Below are positions 1 through 8,639 of a stretch of 64,000 nucleotides of DNA, piece by piece (positions within the stretch are counted from its first letter, which is position 1; each line of letters begins with the position of its first letter). Source of the DNA: JANWXR01 sp964608265 (GTDB lineage Bacteria; Chloroflexota; Anaerolineae; Anaerolineales; UBA6663); the NCBI GenBank assembly GCA_964608265.1, contig CAZSNP010000005.1, positions 57,548 to 121,547 of the forward strand. The letters run 5' to 3'. The position numbers and the translations under genes are program-made. A model generated the notes under the pieces. That model made no database searches. It saw nothing but the letters and a program-made list of their open reading frames with translations, and was not told the origin of the DNA.

Positions 1-289
1 ACCAGCGCTTCAGCCGAGTGCTGTAATGCCCCAGGGCAGCGGCGATGTCCCGGGTTGGGGTGTTGACCGATCCCGTCGAGTCCGTTCCCGGCTTCGACGA
101 CGCCAGAAGGATTGTGTCTACCCCGATTTCCTGAAAGCGCGCGCGATAGTCGTTGTGGCGATGAAAGACCACCGTCGCCTCGTACTGATCTCGGTTGATG
201 GCGCTGAGAAGGCGATGCAGGCTGATGACAGAGCCGCCGACCCCGTTCGCGTTTTCTACATACAGCACGCGCACACGCTGGTGGCTCAT
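1..289 (-). CDS. Glycosyltransferase family 4, N-terminal part (cut by window edge)
   Basis: Only about 96 N-terminal residues are inside the window. They start MSHQRVRVLYVENANG and continue with VGGSVISLHRLL, the first Rossmann strand and glycine-rich loop typical of GT-B family 4 glycosyltransferases that move sugars from nucleotide donors onto a growing glycan. The frame stays open to position 1. The ATG at 289 overlaps the TGA of the next glycosyltransferase as ATGA, so the two are probably translationally coupled and belong to the same polysaccharide operon. The donor-binding C-terminal half is not visible, so substrate cannot be guessed. Confidence 0.75.
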   Translation of the reverse strand, partial: MSHQRVRVLYVENANGVGGSVISLHRLLSAINRDQYEATVVFHRHNDYRARFQEIGVDTILLASSKPGTDSTGSVNTPTRDIAAALGHYSTRLKRW

Positions 290-1506
290 CGCCCAGCCTT
301 CGACAATTTGAGGGACATTTGCTTCGTAATCAACTCAGATATTCGACTGACACGAGTATCCCAACTGTTCTGTTCGGCCAGGGCCGTGCGTTTCTCAACC
401 ATCGCTTCACACTTGTCACTCAGCGCGTTGTGTACGGCCTGTTCGGCCTCCGCCACCGTGTGAACCAACGTCACTACATCGCCTGCCGCCTTAAGGGCTG
501 CCACCGGTGTCGCGACAATCGGCTTGCCCGCTGCGAGTCCTTCATACAACTTCAGCGGATCCATATACTCAGTCTCAGAGACCAACCGATATGGCAGGAG
601 ACAGACCTGACAGGCTCGAATGTAGTCGGGCACGGCGCCCGGTGGCTTCAGGCCCAGAAAGTGAACATTGGGCAAATGCCGCAACCGCGCTATGTCCTCT
701 TCGACTCCACGACTGTTTGCCTCGCCTACCAGCACGAGAGACCATTGCGGGCGTCGCTCGGCCAGATCCGCCAGCAACTTCAAGTCCAACCGCGCACCGA
801 TCAGACCGGCATAAATGAGGCGCGGAGGCGGAATTGACTGCACATCATCCGGCACATGGGCCGGGCCTCGGTACGCCTGAACATCCACCCCGTTCGGAAC
901 GAGATAAGTCTGCGAGTTGAGGGTGCGTTTGGCCTCCAGCAATTTCGGCGAGACCACCAGCACCATATCCACCCGGCCAAGCAGTTGGCGCTCACACGCC
1001 CGTAACCACTCCGCCAACTCAGCCGACACTCCCTGATAGGCCGTATATTCGTCCACCACATGGTAGATCGTGAGCGCCTCATCCCAGTGCCCGAGTTGAG
1101 CCACCATCTCGGGCTGCGAGAGCCATACGATGGGCCGCCGGAAATTCAGCCGGCGCAAGGAAGACCGCAAGCATGCCCGCCACCAGATCCCGGTTAGGTG
1201 ACTGAATGGAAAGCGCCCGGAGACCGGGGCAAACGTCGGACTATGATAGATGTAAAGGTTCTGCTGCGCCTGACTCACTCGGCCGCGCTGGAGTTCCCGC
1301 CGCAAATGGGTGAAGCGCCACTCGCCATTGCGCCAGCGCTGGCGCAAAGTCAACAAATCAATCTTGGGCTCAACGTATAAGACGCGATTGTGGCACGCGA
1401 AGCGCGATAACAAGTGATGCCGATTACGCCACAACCCTGTCCATTGACCGGGGCCAAAGTAAATCAGATCATGCCCTTGCAACATGCCATGTCCGCGGGC
1501 GCTCAC
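286..1506 (-). CDS. Glycosyltransferase, GT-B fold (family 1/4)
   Basis: A 406-residue protein of usual GT4 length. The C-terminal half has the donor-site signature around EYMDPLKLYEGLAAGKPIVA, where the two Glu residues of the E-x7-E motif bind the nucleotide sugar. The N-terminal half (DLIYFGPGQW, NRVLYVEPK) resembles TuaH-type glycosyltransferases that begin with a nucleotide-free acceptor domain. I keep the GTG start at 1506; an ATG at 1485 (MLQGHDLIYF) is an alternative since neither has a strong ribosome site. It lies in the surface-polysaccharide operon and its stop overlaps the next gene by 4 nt. A role in cytoplasmic repeat-unit assembly is inferred; the sugar is unknown. Confidence 0.8.
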   Translation of the reverse strand: MSARGHGMLQGHDLIYFGPGQWTGLWRNRHHLLSRFACHNRVLYVEPKIDLLTLRQRWRNGEWRFTHLRRELQRGRVSQAQQNLYIYHSPTFAPVSGRFPFSHLTGIWWRACLRSSLRRLNFRRPIVWLSQPEMVAQLGHWDEALTIYHVVDEYTAYQGVSAELAEWLRACERQLLGRVDMVLVVSPKLLEAKRTLNSQTYLVPNGVDVQAYRGPAHVPDDVQSIPPPRLIYAGLIGARLDLKLLADLAERRPQWSLVLVGEANSRGVEEDIARLRHLPNVHFLGLKPPGAVPDYIRACQVCLLPYRLVSETEYMDPLKLYEGLAAGKPIVATPVAALKAAGDVVTLVHTVAEAEQAVHNALSDKCEAMVEKRTALAEQNSWDTRVSRISELITKQMSLKLSKAGR

Positions 1507-1660
1507 CTGACTTTGGGCTTCCTGTCGCCGCGCCGAATCAGAATATGTGAATGCGAAAAAACTTTCGTCTGAGACGGTTTAGCGTGATTAAAGCAACAAA
1601 GCCCTCGACTGAATATGGGACTATGGTATGCCTGATCATCCCTTATTGGTCTGAGACTGG

Positions 1661-3415
1661 TTAGGGCCCTTTGCTGACGACCGGGAGGTAGACCGGATAG
1701 ACGGGCGTGACGGTCAGCGACGTCTGCCCCGACGGCACTGTCATCGTTAGGTAGCCTGAGACATACGGCGCCAGATAAGGGGGGTTGCCACCCACAGTAA
1801 TGCGATAGAGCCTGGCAGAAAAACCCAGGCCCGGCTGGCTGAACCCGGCTGGGCCGGTAATTGGGGTGGTGCCGACGTTGAGGCCGATCTGTACGGATTG
1901 CGTGTCCGATACCACGGCCGTTATGGTGCTGGTAGCCGGGGCATAGGTGGCCTGAATCTGTGTCCAGCGGTCGCCCGTGAGCTGGTTGATGTTTAGCCAG
2001 TAGTAGGGCTTCGACTCATCCGAAGAAATATTGAGGGTGTAGGGAAGGTTGTTGAGCGTGCGCGGCGCGAAGAAGTCGAGCACGGCTGTCGGTGATGGCA
2101 CGCAACTGTGGAAGGCAGTGCCACAACCACTACTGCTCGTGTCAAACCCAATCGTTACCGTCTGATCGGGACCAAAACCGTTGATGGCGTCTCGCAAGCG
2201 AGTGGAATGGGTCACTGGCACCAACGTGTCGCTGATGTGATGGGTGATCGAAATGGGGACGTGGATCAGATTGCGCGCGAAGTTCAGCCCGGAACGTCGC
2301 TGGTAACAAAATGGATTCCCCGATGGGGGCAGCGGGGCGCCCGCGAGATGGCACTCTTGCCGCATGGCCAGCACCTGCGCTACGTTTTCGTCGCCATAGA
2401 AGGCCACCTGCTCGTCGTACCAGGCGGCGAAGTCAGTTGGGCCCTTGTTGTCGTAGACTGCCGCAAACAGATGCGGGTACTTGCCCGCCGTCACCACCGC
2501 AGTCTGCCCACCCATTGAATAGCCGACGAGGTATACCCGGCTTGGATCCACGTTGTAATTTGCAGCCATGTAGATCAACGTGCCCAGGATATCGTACTGG
2601 CTTTCGAGCGAGGCATAGGCGAACGCACCGGGCGTGGGCGGCGGTGGATTGCCCTGCCAGCGTCCGTGCAACTCCGGCGAGGCCAGCAGCCAGTTCTTTG
2701 CGTTGGCCGCTCCACCAAATTCAAGGTAACCGTCGAGCTGCGTGCCGTAGCGCCCGTGCGCAAAGATCACCAGCGGTGTTGGCGTGTTGTTGTAGCCATC
2801 GGGGATTTGGATGATGGCCGGCTGCGAGGAGCCGTCATAGGGATTTGTGAAACTGATCGTCGCGGACACGGCCAGCGTGCTGACCAGTTGCGGTTCGACC
2901 CCGGCGGTCACGGGCGGCGGGCTAACCACGCCCCACACCTCCAGCCGCACCCCTAGCGCGCTCCAGGCATCATCCGGCCGGCGGTCATTGCTGATCGTAA
3001 CTTCATTGGGGCCCTGCTTCACCAGCTCAATGGGCACATCTAGCACAAAGGCACGACCCTCGCCGCAGGGCGTGCCATATGGGAAGATTGGCGCGGTGGC
3101 AACCTTCTGACCGTTAAGTTGAATCGTGTGCGCGGCCTCGCTGCCCGCCACCGTAATCACCAGTCGCGCGCGATCGGCCTGGCCCTGCCAGCGCAACGTC
3201 ACCCTGCCGCTCGCGGTTCGTTCGCGGCCAGCCGGAACCTGAAGACAGCCAGTGGAATCCGAAGCGACACCGGCGAGGCGAGGGGGCATTGGCGCTGACG
3301 CCTCAGCGCTTACGCGTGTCGCGCCGCCCGAGGCGCACGCCAGCGCAATCAGCACCGCCCAGAGGCTGCCCACAAAGTTTTGGCGTCGCAATCGCCGCGC
3401 GAAACGATCAGGCAT
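1661..3415 (-). CDS. Secreted alpha/beta-hydrolase (PHB-depolymerase/esterase-like) with Chloroflexota-type C-terminal tail
   Basis: With the ATG at 3415 the 584-residue protein begins with a twin-arginine-rich basic stretch and a hydrophobic signal segment (residues ~15-38). Residues ~55-165 look like a beta-sandwich. Residues ~185-470 are an alpha/beta-hydrolase: VIFAHG is the oxyanion strand and GYSMGG carries the nucleophile Ser300. This matches the feruloyl-esterase/depolymerase group of S9-like enzymes. The last third is beta-rich and ends YLPVVSKGP, the tail shared with two other exported proteins here. A longer upstream frame exists, but it would overlap the acetyltransferase by 83 nt; the chosen start overlaps by 8 nt. 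It may trim or modify the exported polysaccharide, which is inference. Confidence 0.78.
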   Translation of the reverse strand: MPDRFARRLRRQNFVGSLWAVLIALACASGGATRVSAEASAPMPPRLAGVASDSTGCLQVPAGRERTASGRVTLRWQGQADRARLVITVAGSEAAHTIQLNGQKVATAPIFPYGTPCGEGRAFVLDVPIELVKQGPNEVTISNDRRPDDAWSALGVRLEVWGVVSPPPVTAGVEPQLVSTLAVSATISFTNPYDGSSQPAIIQIPDGYNNTPTPLVIFAHGRYGTQLDGYLEFGGAANAKNWLLASPELHGRWQGNPPPPTPGAFAYASLESQYDILGTLIYMAANYNVDPSRVYLVGYSMGGQTAVVTAGKYPHLFAAVYDNKGPTDFAAWYDEQVAFYGDENVAQVLAMRQECHLAGAPLPPSGNPFCYQRRSGLNFARNLIHVPISITHHISDTLVPVTHSTRLRDAINGFGPDQTVTIGFDTSSSGCGTAFHSCVPSPTAVLDFFAPRTLNNLPYTLNISSDESKPYYWLNINQLTGDRWTQIQATYAPATSTITAVVSDTQSVQIGLNVGTTPITGPAGFSQPGLGFSARLYRITVGGNPPYLAPYVSGYLTMTVPSGQTSLTVTPVYPVYLPVVSKGP

Positions 3416-4169
3416 GGTCGTTCTCCCGTTCGCGGGAACGGACGACCCGCGCCGGCACACCGACCGCAATCGCGTAGGGTGGCAGATCACTCGTCACCAC
3501 CGCCCCGGCGCCGACAATCGCGCCGCGGCCAATGGTGACGTTTTCGAGAACGCAGACATTGGCCCCCAGCCAGACATCCTCTTCCAGGACAATAGCGCCC
3601 CGGCTGGAAAGCGGCTGCTCCCGCATGGGGCGGCGGGCATCGCGGTACCCGTGTTGATACGGCATGAACACGCACCGTGGGCCGATCATGCAATTGGCCC
3701 CGATCTCGATGTCGCCTTCGAAGGCGTTGAGCACGCCGCCGGCCTGGATGTAGGTGTTCGCGCCGATGCGGAGCGAGCCGGGGCCGCCCAATTCCACCAT
3801 TGTGAAACGATAGAGATGGACGTTCGGCCCGCACACCACCTCGCCCCGCCAATCGGGGTGTGCATAGATCGTCACATCGTCATCCACAAAACACTGCGGC
3901 CCGAGGTGCAGGCGCGGGCAGTGAACGTCGGCATCAGGTGAGATGAAGGGGCGGTTGCCCAGATAGCTGAGGACGGCCCGCCGATCTTTGTATGTTCCCA
4001 GCGGCCAGACGGCCAGACGGGTGAACAGTGAGGAGAGCGGCGCGAGGCTGAGCCAGCCGCGCACCCACAGGTTGACGGCCGCAGCGCGCAGCGTTTGAGC
4101 GAGCGGCTGGCGCAACCTCACCGGCCCGAAGCGATAGGGACGATCGTGTACCGCGCGCGAGTCGTTCAT
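3408..4169 (-). CDS. Hexapeptide-repeat acyltransferase (WcaF/maltose O-acetyltransferase-like)
   Basis: A 253-residue left-handed beta-helix protein. From residue ~85 onward imperfect hexapeptides of the [LIV]-G-x4 type are visible (IGANTYIQAGG, IGANCMIGPRCV, LGANVCVLENVTIG, GAIVGAGAVV), and the C-terminus has the usual PYAIAVGVPARVVRS ending of LacA/NodL/WcaF O-acetyltransferases. These use acetyl-CoA to acetylate a sugar hydroxyl. The N-terminal ~70 residues are an extra helical segment. Its start overlaps the stop of the neighbouring GT2 gene by 4 nt, tying it to the polysaccharide operon, where it would decorate the repeat unit. The acceptor sugar cannot be read from sequence. Confidence 0.85.
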   Translation of the reverse strand: MNDSRAVHDRPYRFGPVRLRQPLAQTLRAAAVNLWVRGWLSLAPLSSLFTRLAVWPLGTYKDRRAVLSYLGNRPFISPDADVHCPRLHLGPQCFVDDDVTIYAHPDWRGEVVCGPNVHLYRFTMVELGGPGSLRIGANTYIQAGGVLNAFEGDIEIGANCMIGPRCVFMPYQHGYRDARRPMREQPLSSRGAIVLEEDVWLGANVCVLENVTIGRGAIVGAGAVVTSDLPPYAIAVGVPARVVRSRERENDHA

Positions 4170-5221
4170 TTCGCCAATGAGTCCGAGGCCGGGCGAGTGA
4201 GCATTGAATTCAATACGGCCTCGGCGCTTTGGCCACCGGCCGATGGTTTCAAGCGCCGCTGTATCCCACGCCGGAAAAGAAAAGCCGCCCAGCGCAGGTC
4301 GGCCAGTTCCTGCACCGTCGCCTTCAGTAAACGCCAGCGCCGAACGGGGAAACCCAGCCGCGCCAGCTCGGTGCGCTGGTAATTCCAGAATTCATCCTCT
4401 TTGAGTTCAAACACGCTATGCGCGAGGAAGCGATAGTAGTGTTCCTGAAATTCAGCCAGCCGCTGCCGATATTCGGCGGCTGAAAGATAATTCGGGCCGT
4501 GCTCCACAAGGGCGCGAAAGTCCGCGAGATAGTGAGTCGAGAGCCGCCGTGTCATGGAGGTCAATGATTCGTTGTGCCGCCGTGTGAAAGTCAGCACCTG
4601 ATGCACAAAGCCGAAATCACACTTCCTCAGCAAACGGTATATCACATCGCTATCGGCGTGCAGGCGGTCCTCGGCATAGAACGGATCGCGCGCGCGCACC
4701 AGATCGGCGCGCAACAACAGCGCGGTCGGCGAGCCGAACACAGACAGTTGACCGAGCAGACTCAGGCGGCCAATCTCACAGCCGGGGATGACCGTCCGGG
4801 CCGGAGGCAGCCCGTCGAGGCTGACGCGATTCTCCTCCAGCCGGTACGCGCTGACGACGCCCACGTTCGGGTTCGCCTCCGCCAGCGCCACCATCCGCTC
4901 CAAACACTCGGGGAAAAGCCAATCATCGGCATGCAGGACTTTGCAGTAGCGGGCCTCCGGCGACATCTGCCGCATGGCCGCATTCCAGTTTTGGAATTGA
5001 GTCAGGAACCGAGGATTGGTCACCACGCGCAGCCGCGCATCCTGCTGGGCGTAGCCTTCAGCGATGGCGCGCGTTTGGTCGGAGCTGCAGTTATCCACCA
5101 GCACCAGTTCCCAGCGCGCGTAGGTCTGAGCCAGCACGCTTTCAATACACTCGGCCAGAAAAGCCTGGCCGTTGTAGACCGGGATGATGACGCTGACCAA
5201 CGGGGCGTTTGCCGAAGCCAT
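4166..5221 (-). CDS. Glycosyltransferase family 2
   Basis: GT-A fold family 2 enzyme of about 351 residues. The N-terminus gives APLVSVIIPVYNGQAFL, then LVDNCSSDQT and LHADDWLFPE, the DXD-type metal/nucleotide site. The C-terminal ~120 residues are helical. The frame extends upstream to 5350, but that would overlap the neighbouring GT2 by more than 100 nt; the ATG at 5221 is preceded by GGTGAG and starts just before the conserved strand. An ATG at 5233 is almost as good. It acts in the cytoplasm on a lipid-linked acceptor as part of the polysaccharide locus. The transferred sugar is unknown. Confidence 0.82.
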   Translation of the reverse strand: MASANAPLVSVIIPVYNGQAFLAECIESVLAQTYARWELVLVDNCSSDQTRAIAEGYAQQDARLRVVTNPRFLTQFQNWNAAMRQMSPEARYCKVLHADDWLFPECLERMVALAEANPNVGVVSAYRLEENRVSLDGLPPARTVIPGCEIGRLSLLGQLSVFGSPTALLLRADLVRARDPFYAEDRLHADSDVIYRLLRKCDFGFVHQVLTFTRRHNESLTSMTRRLSTHYLADFRALVEHGPNYLSAAEYRQRLAEFQEHYYRFLAHSVFELKEDEFWNYQRTELARLGFPVRRWRLLKATVQELADLRWAAFLFRRGIQRRLKPSAGGQSAEAVLNSMLTRPASDSLAK

Positions 5222-5235
5222 GCCGCTCACCATAC

Positions 5236-6099
5236 TCACAACGCAAAGGTGCGATGCTTGAGGCTGCCGTGTATCCGCCCGACCCGCCAGCCGAAATCCC
5301 ATAACCAGCGCGCCGCGTCTTCCTTGCTTCGCAGCCACAGCGCGCCCCACAGCACGTCGCGCCAGCCGGGCAGGCTGGCCGTGACGCCCAGCCGGGGCAT
5401 GCCGTGCGCGCGGTAGCGTTTATACAGCAGCACGTTGTACTCCGCGTAGGCGCGTGCCTGCCGGTAGATGCTGCTCAGGCTTTCCCGAAAGCGTACATGC
5501 AGCACCGCCTCCGGCACGAAAGCAATCGCCTGCCCGCGCAGTTGGGCGCGCCAACAAAAATCCGTGTCATGCAGGTAGGGCAGCGTCTCATCAAACCCGT
5601 TGAGTTCGCGGAACAACTCGCGCCGCACGCCCAGCCCACCGCCGCCGGCGTGCGGCAGGTAGGGCGGATAGCGATACGGGATGAGGTGGCTCTGCTGCGG
5701 ATTGGCCCGGGAGCGATAGAGCCACGGCACGTTGAGCTTCGCCGTATCGAACCGGCACGCCACAATGGTGTGTTGTTGAAGCGCCTCGCCGAGCGCCGCC
5801 ACCCAGCCCGGCGCGACTTCATCATCCGCGTCACAGAACGCGAGTGATTCGCCGGCGGCCGCCGCCGCCCCATTGTTCATCGCATAGGGCTGGCCCTGCC
5901 GGGCCGAAGCCTCCACAAGGCGCAGGTTCGGCATCCGCGCCTGATAGGTGCGGGCGATCCTGAGCGAGTCATCCGTGCTGCGGTTGTTGGCGAGGATGAC
6001 TTCCCACGGCTCCGTCCACTGCTGCCCGGACAGCGCCTCCAATTGCACGGCCAGCGTTTCCGCCGCGTTGTAACAGGGGATGACGACGCTCAGCTTCAT
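5236..6099 (-). CDS. Glycosyltransferase family 2
   Basis: A 287-residue GT2 enzyme starting MKLSVVIPCYNAAETL. It shows LANNRSTDDS, then FCDADDEVAPGW as the metal-binding DxD region, and GFDETLPYLHDTDFCWR, matching the ED-type catalytic-base region of this family (…D.DFCWR…). The upstream ATG at 6132 would overlap the deacetylase; 6099 places the start directly at the conserved first strand, 13 nt after the previous stop. It is the second of two adjacent GT2 genes that share little beyond the fold, so they probably add different sugars to the same glycan. Confidence 0.83.
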   Translation of the reverse strand: MKLSVVIPCYNAAETLAVQLEALSGQQWTEPWEVILANNRSTDDSLRIARTYQARMPNLRLVEASARQGQPYAMNNGAAAAAGESLAFCDADDEVAPGWVAALGEALQQHTIVACRFDTAKLNVPWLYRSRANPQQSHLIPYRYPPYLPHAGGGGLGVRRELFRELNGFDETLPYLHDTDFCWRAQLRGQAIAFVPEAVLHVRFRESLSSIYRQARAYAEYNVLLYKRYRAHGMPRLGVTASLPGWRDVLWGALWLRSKEDAARWLWDFGWRVGRIHGSLKHRTFAL

Positions 6100-6112
6100 A
6101 CCGTCTCTGCCT

Positions 6113-6874
6113 TCAACTTCGTCCCGGCGCATAGCGGCGCGCTGACCCGTTTAGGGTGTTCAGCCACGCCAGATCGCCCTGCCGATACCAGTTCGCGTAC
6201 ACCGGTTGCCCGTGCCGGAGCAGCTCGCTCACGGGCACAAACCGATAGCGGCCCGTCAACTGTGCCAGCGTCTGATCCACCGCTGCGAGGGTCGGGCCGC
6301 GATCGGCGTAGCGTTCCTCAACCGTGTGATACAGCGCATCGTGCAGCAGCGCGATGCTGCCCGGCGCTAGTTGCCGGATCAGCTCCTTCGCCATCCACTC
6401 AGCGGGATGATCGAACCAATCAAAGGCATGGCACGACCAGGTGACCACGGCGTAGCCAAGCTGCCCGGCCTGCACTCGCGAGGCCAGATTCTGATGCCCA
6501 TATGGCGGGCGAAAGAAGCGCTTCCCGTACGGATTCAGCGCCGCGTCGGTGCGCTGCAATTGGGCGCGACGCTCGCCGGCCGGCAGATACGGCAGCGAGG
6601 GATGATCCCAGGTGTGATTGCCCAGGTCGTGCCCGGCCCGCGCCGCGCGGCGCACGATCTCAGGATAACGTTGAGCCATCTCACCCAGCATGAAGAACGT
6701 CGCGCGCGCGTCATGCCGCTCCAGAGTATCGAGCAGGCGCGGGGTGTATTCGGGATGAGGCCCGTCGTCGAACGTGAGGGCGATGAGGGGTTGTGCCGTG
6801 GCCACATGCGTCAGCGTGCCGAACACTCGGCGACCCACGGCATCCCACAAACGACGCACGCTCCACGCAGGCAT
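6113..6874 (-). CDS. Polysaccharide deacetylase (NodB domain, CE4)
   Basis: A 253-residue protein with all recognisable CE4 motifs: TFDDGPHPEYT (motif 1, catalytic base and metal Asp), GNHTWDHPSLP (motif 2, two metal-binding His), FFRPPYGHQN (motif 3) and LLHDALYHT (motif 5 region). CE4 enzymes remove N- or O-acetyl groups from polysaccharide sugars with a divalent metal. No signal peptide is obvious, though the first ~25 residues are basic and could be an anchor. It sits between glycosyltransferase genes in the same operon as an O-acetyltransferase, so acetylation of the glycan may be adjusted both ways. Confidence 0.88.
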   Translation of the reverse strand: MPAWSVRRLWDAVGRRVFGTLTHVATAQPLIALTFDDGPHPEYTPRLLDTLERHDARATFFMLGEMAQRYPEIVRRAARAGHDLGNHTWDHPSLPYLPAGERRAQLQRTDAALNPYGKRFFRPPYGHQNLASRVQAGQLGYAVVTWSCHAFDWFDHPAEWMAKELIRQLAPGSIALLHDALYHTVEERYADRGPTLAAVDQTLAQLTGRYRFVPVSELLRHGQPVYANWYRQGDLAWLNTLNGSARRYAPGRS

Positions 6875-6881
6875 CGGGCCT

Positions 6882-8639
6882 CTACGGGGTGAGAACGAAA
6901 ACGAAGTGGCTGGTGTTACCGATGCGTTGCCAGGCCGCCTGCTGCACCGAGGCGGGCTTCCCCTCGGCCACGGCTACCTGGGCGCCGGTGCCCGCCAGCG
7001 CCTGCATCACCGCCGCCTGACCGGCGCCCTCCAGCGCCCAGAACGAGGGCGCCTGGTTCAGAGGCAGCTCCGCCACAATCTGCCAGCGGCCCAGCCACGC
7101 CCAGCCGGAGGCGTGAAAGCCGCTGCCGATAACGGCCACCTTATCGCCGGGCTGCAACCCGAGCTGCGCCAGCCCCGCGGCCACATGGTAATTTGCGCGC
7201 GGCCATGGGTCACGCCCCCGCGCCAGATCACGCGCGACGTTGAACGCAATGCTCAACGGGTGCGCGGCGCCCAGTGTGAGCATGACGGCCGCTACGCCCA
7301 GCGTTAATCCGGTCACAATTCGCCGGGTGGCCTCAGTGGCCGGAAAACGCACTCCGCACAGAAGTCCCAGCAGCAGCAACGTGACGAAGGCCGGCGTGTA
7401 GCGCGGCTCCACATGAACAGTCGCAAACAGACCCAACGCGGTTACGGCCGGGAGGGAAATCACCCACCCCTCCAGCCGGCTCTGCCAGGTCTGCCCACGT
7501 CCGCCCATACTCCACAGAGCTACCAAAGCGGCCAGCAGGCTGCCTGCCCCCAGCACGAAAATACCAAGGTACACACCGGCGCTGACCTCGAGGATGCGCA
7601 GATGTGCGCTGAGATCGAAAGTAGGGTTGGCCCCCTCAAACCAATAGCCCACATCGAACCAGGGCGGATAGGTCCCGCCTACCGGCGAACCGAACTCAAA
7701 GACAGGTGGGTTTTCAAAAATCTTTCGGGTGGGATGGAGCGGCTGGCCGATCATCACCCCCCTCCCCAGATCCTCGCCCTGCCAATGAACAAAGGGCACC
7801 TGGTTGATGTGCATGAGGTAGGTGATGGAGCCCTGATCGCTGAAGGTGGGCCGGCCATGCTTGAGCGAGAGCGCGACGATCAGCGGGCTGCCCACCAGCA
7901 GAAACACCGCCACGCTCAGCGCGCCCCGGGCGAGAGCGCGGCGCCGGCGGCCCACCGTCGCCGCGCTGACGGCGATGACCACAAGGGCGATGGCAAACAT
8001 GAACGCCTTCGCCATATACCCGAGGCCGAGGGCTGCGCCGAGCAAAGCGAAGCTGAGCCAACCGGGCTGCCCGCGTTGAATGCGCAGGCTGAGCCCGGCG
8101 GCCAGATAGGCGCAGGCCGTCACCAGCATATCCGGCGTCTCGCGTGTCACCTCGGTGAGGGTGAGCGCGGACCATAGAAAGAGCGTGTAGCCCAGGGTCA
8201 CCCACACCCACTCCGGCAATCGCGCGCCGGTGAGGGGGGCCTGGGTAGCGCGCGCGCGGTGCAGGGCCAGCAATTCGGTCAGGCAGAAGTGAAAGGCCGC
8301 CAGCGCCGCGAGATAGATGACAAAGTTGACCAGTTGAACGACCGTGAACGCCCAATACATTGACGGCCGCAGCAGCCCCTGCGCCAGGCCTTGCAGCCAC
8401 GCATACAACGGCGACCACAGGCTGTTGACGGCCGAGAACCAATCGCCGCGCAGCAGCGCATCGCCCATATCGAGATACGAGATGCCATCCGGATCAATGA
8501 CGTGCGCGGGATCAAGTGATTGAAACGCACCGAGCACAATCGCCGAGGTCAGCAACGCCCACGTCAACGTGCGTTGATTGAGGCCTGCGGCGACCGAGTT
8601 GATCGTCGCCCACCGGCGCAAGCGCTCCATTCGGATCAT
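6882..8639 (-). CDS. Polytopic membrane protein, GT39/ArnT-like glycosyltransferase family
   Basis: About 585 residues with roughly 11 hydrophobic segments from residue ~25 to ~460 and a soluble C-terminal domain. The first extracytoplasmic loop has DPDGISYLDMGDALLRGDW, with acidic residues in the place where GT39/GT-C enzymes (protein mannosyltransferase, ArnT) carry catalytic Asp/Glu. Such enzymes take sugar from a polyprenyl-phosphate carrier on the outer face of the membrane. The ATG at 8639 overlaps the TGA of the ABC ATPase as ATGA; the longer frame to 8672 is unlikely. The family call rests on topology and the loop motif rather than a strong signature. Confidence 0.65.
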   Translation of the reverse strand: MIRMERLRRWATINSVAAGLNQRTLTWALLTSAIVLGAFQSLDPAHVIDPDGISYLDMGDALLRGDWFSAVNSLWSPLYAWLQGLAQGLLRPSMYWAFTVVQLVNFVIYLAALAAFHFCLTELLALHRARATQAPLTGARLPEWVWVTLGYTLFLWSALTLTEVTRETPDMLVTACAYLAAGLSLRIQRGQPGWLSFALLGAALGLGYMAKAFMFAIALVVIAVSAATVGRRRRALARGALSVAVFLLVGSPLIVALSLKHGRPTFSDQGSITYLMHINQVPFVHWQGEDLGRGVMIGQPLHPTRKIFENPPVFEFGSPVGGTYPPWFDVGYWFEGANPTFDLSAHLRILEVSAGVYLGIFVLGAGSLLAALVALWSMGGRGQTWQSRLEGWVISLPAVTALGLFATVHVEPRYTPAFVTLLLLGLLCGVRFPATEATRRIVTGLTLGVAAVMLTLGAAHPLSIAFNVARDLARGRDPWPRANYHVAAGLAQLGLQPGDKVAVIGSGFHASGWAWLGRWQIVAELPLNQAPSFWALEGAGQAAVMQALAGTGAQVAVAEGKPASVQQAAWQRIGNTSHFVFVLTP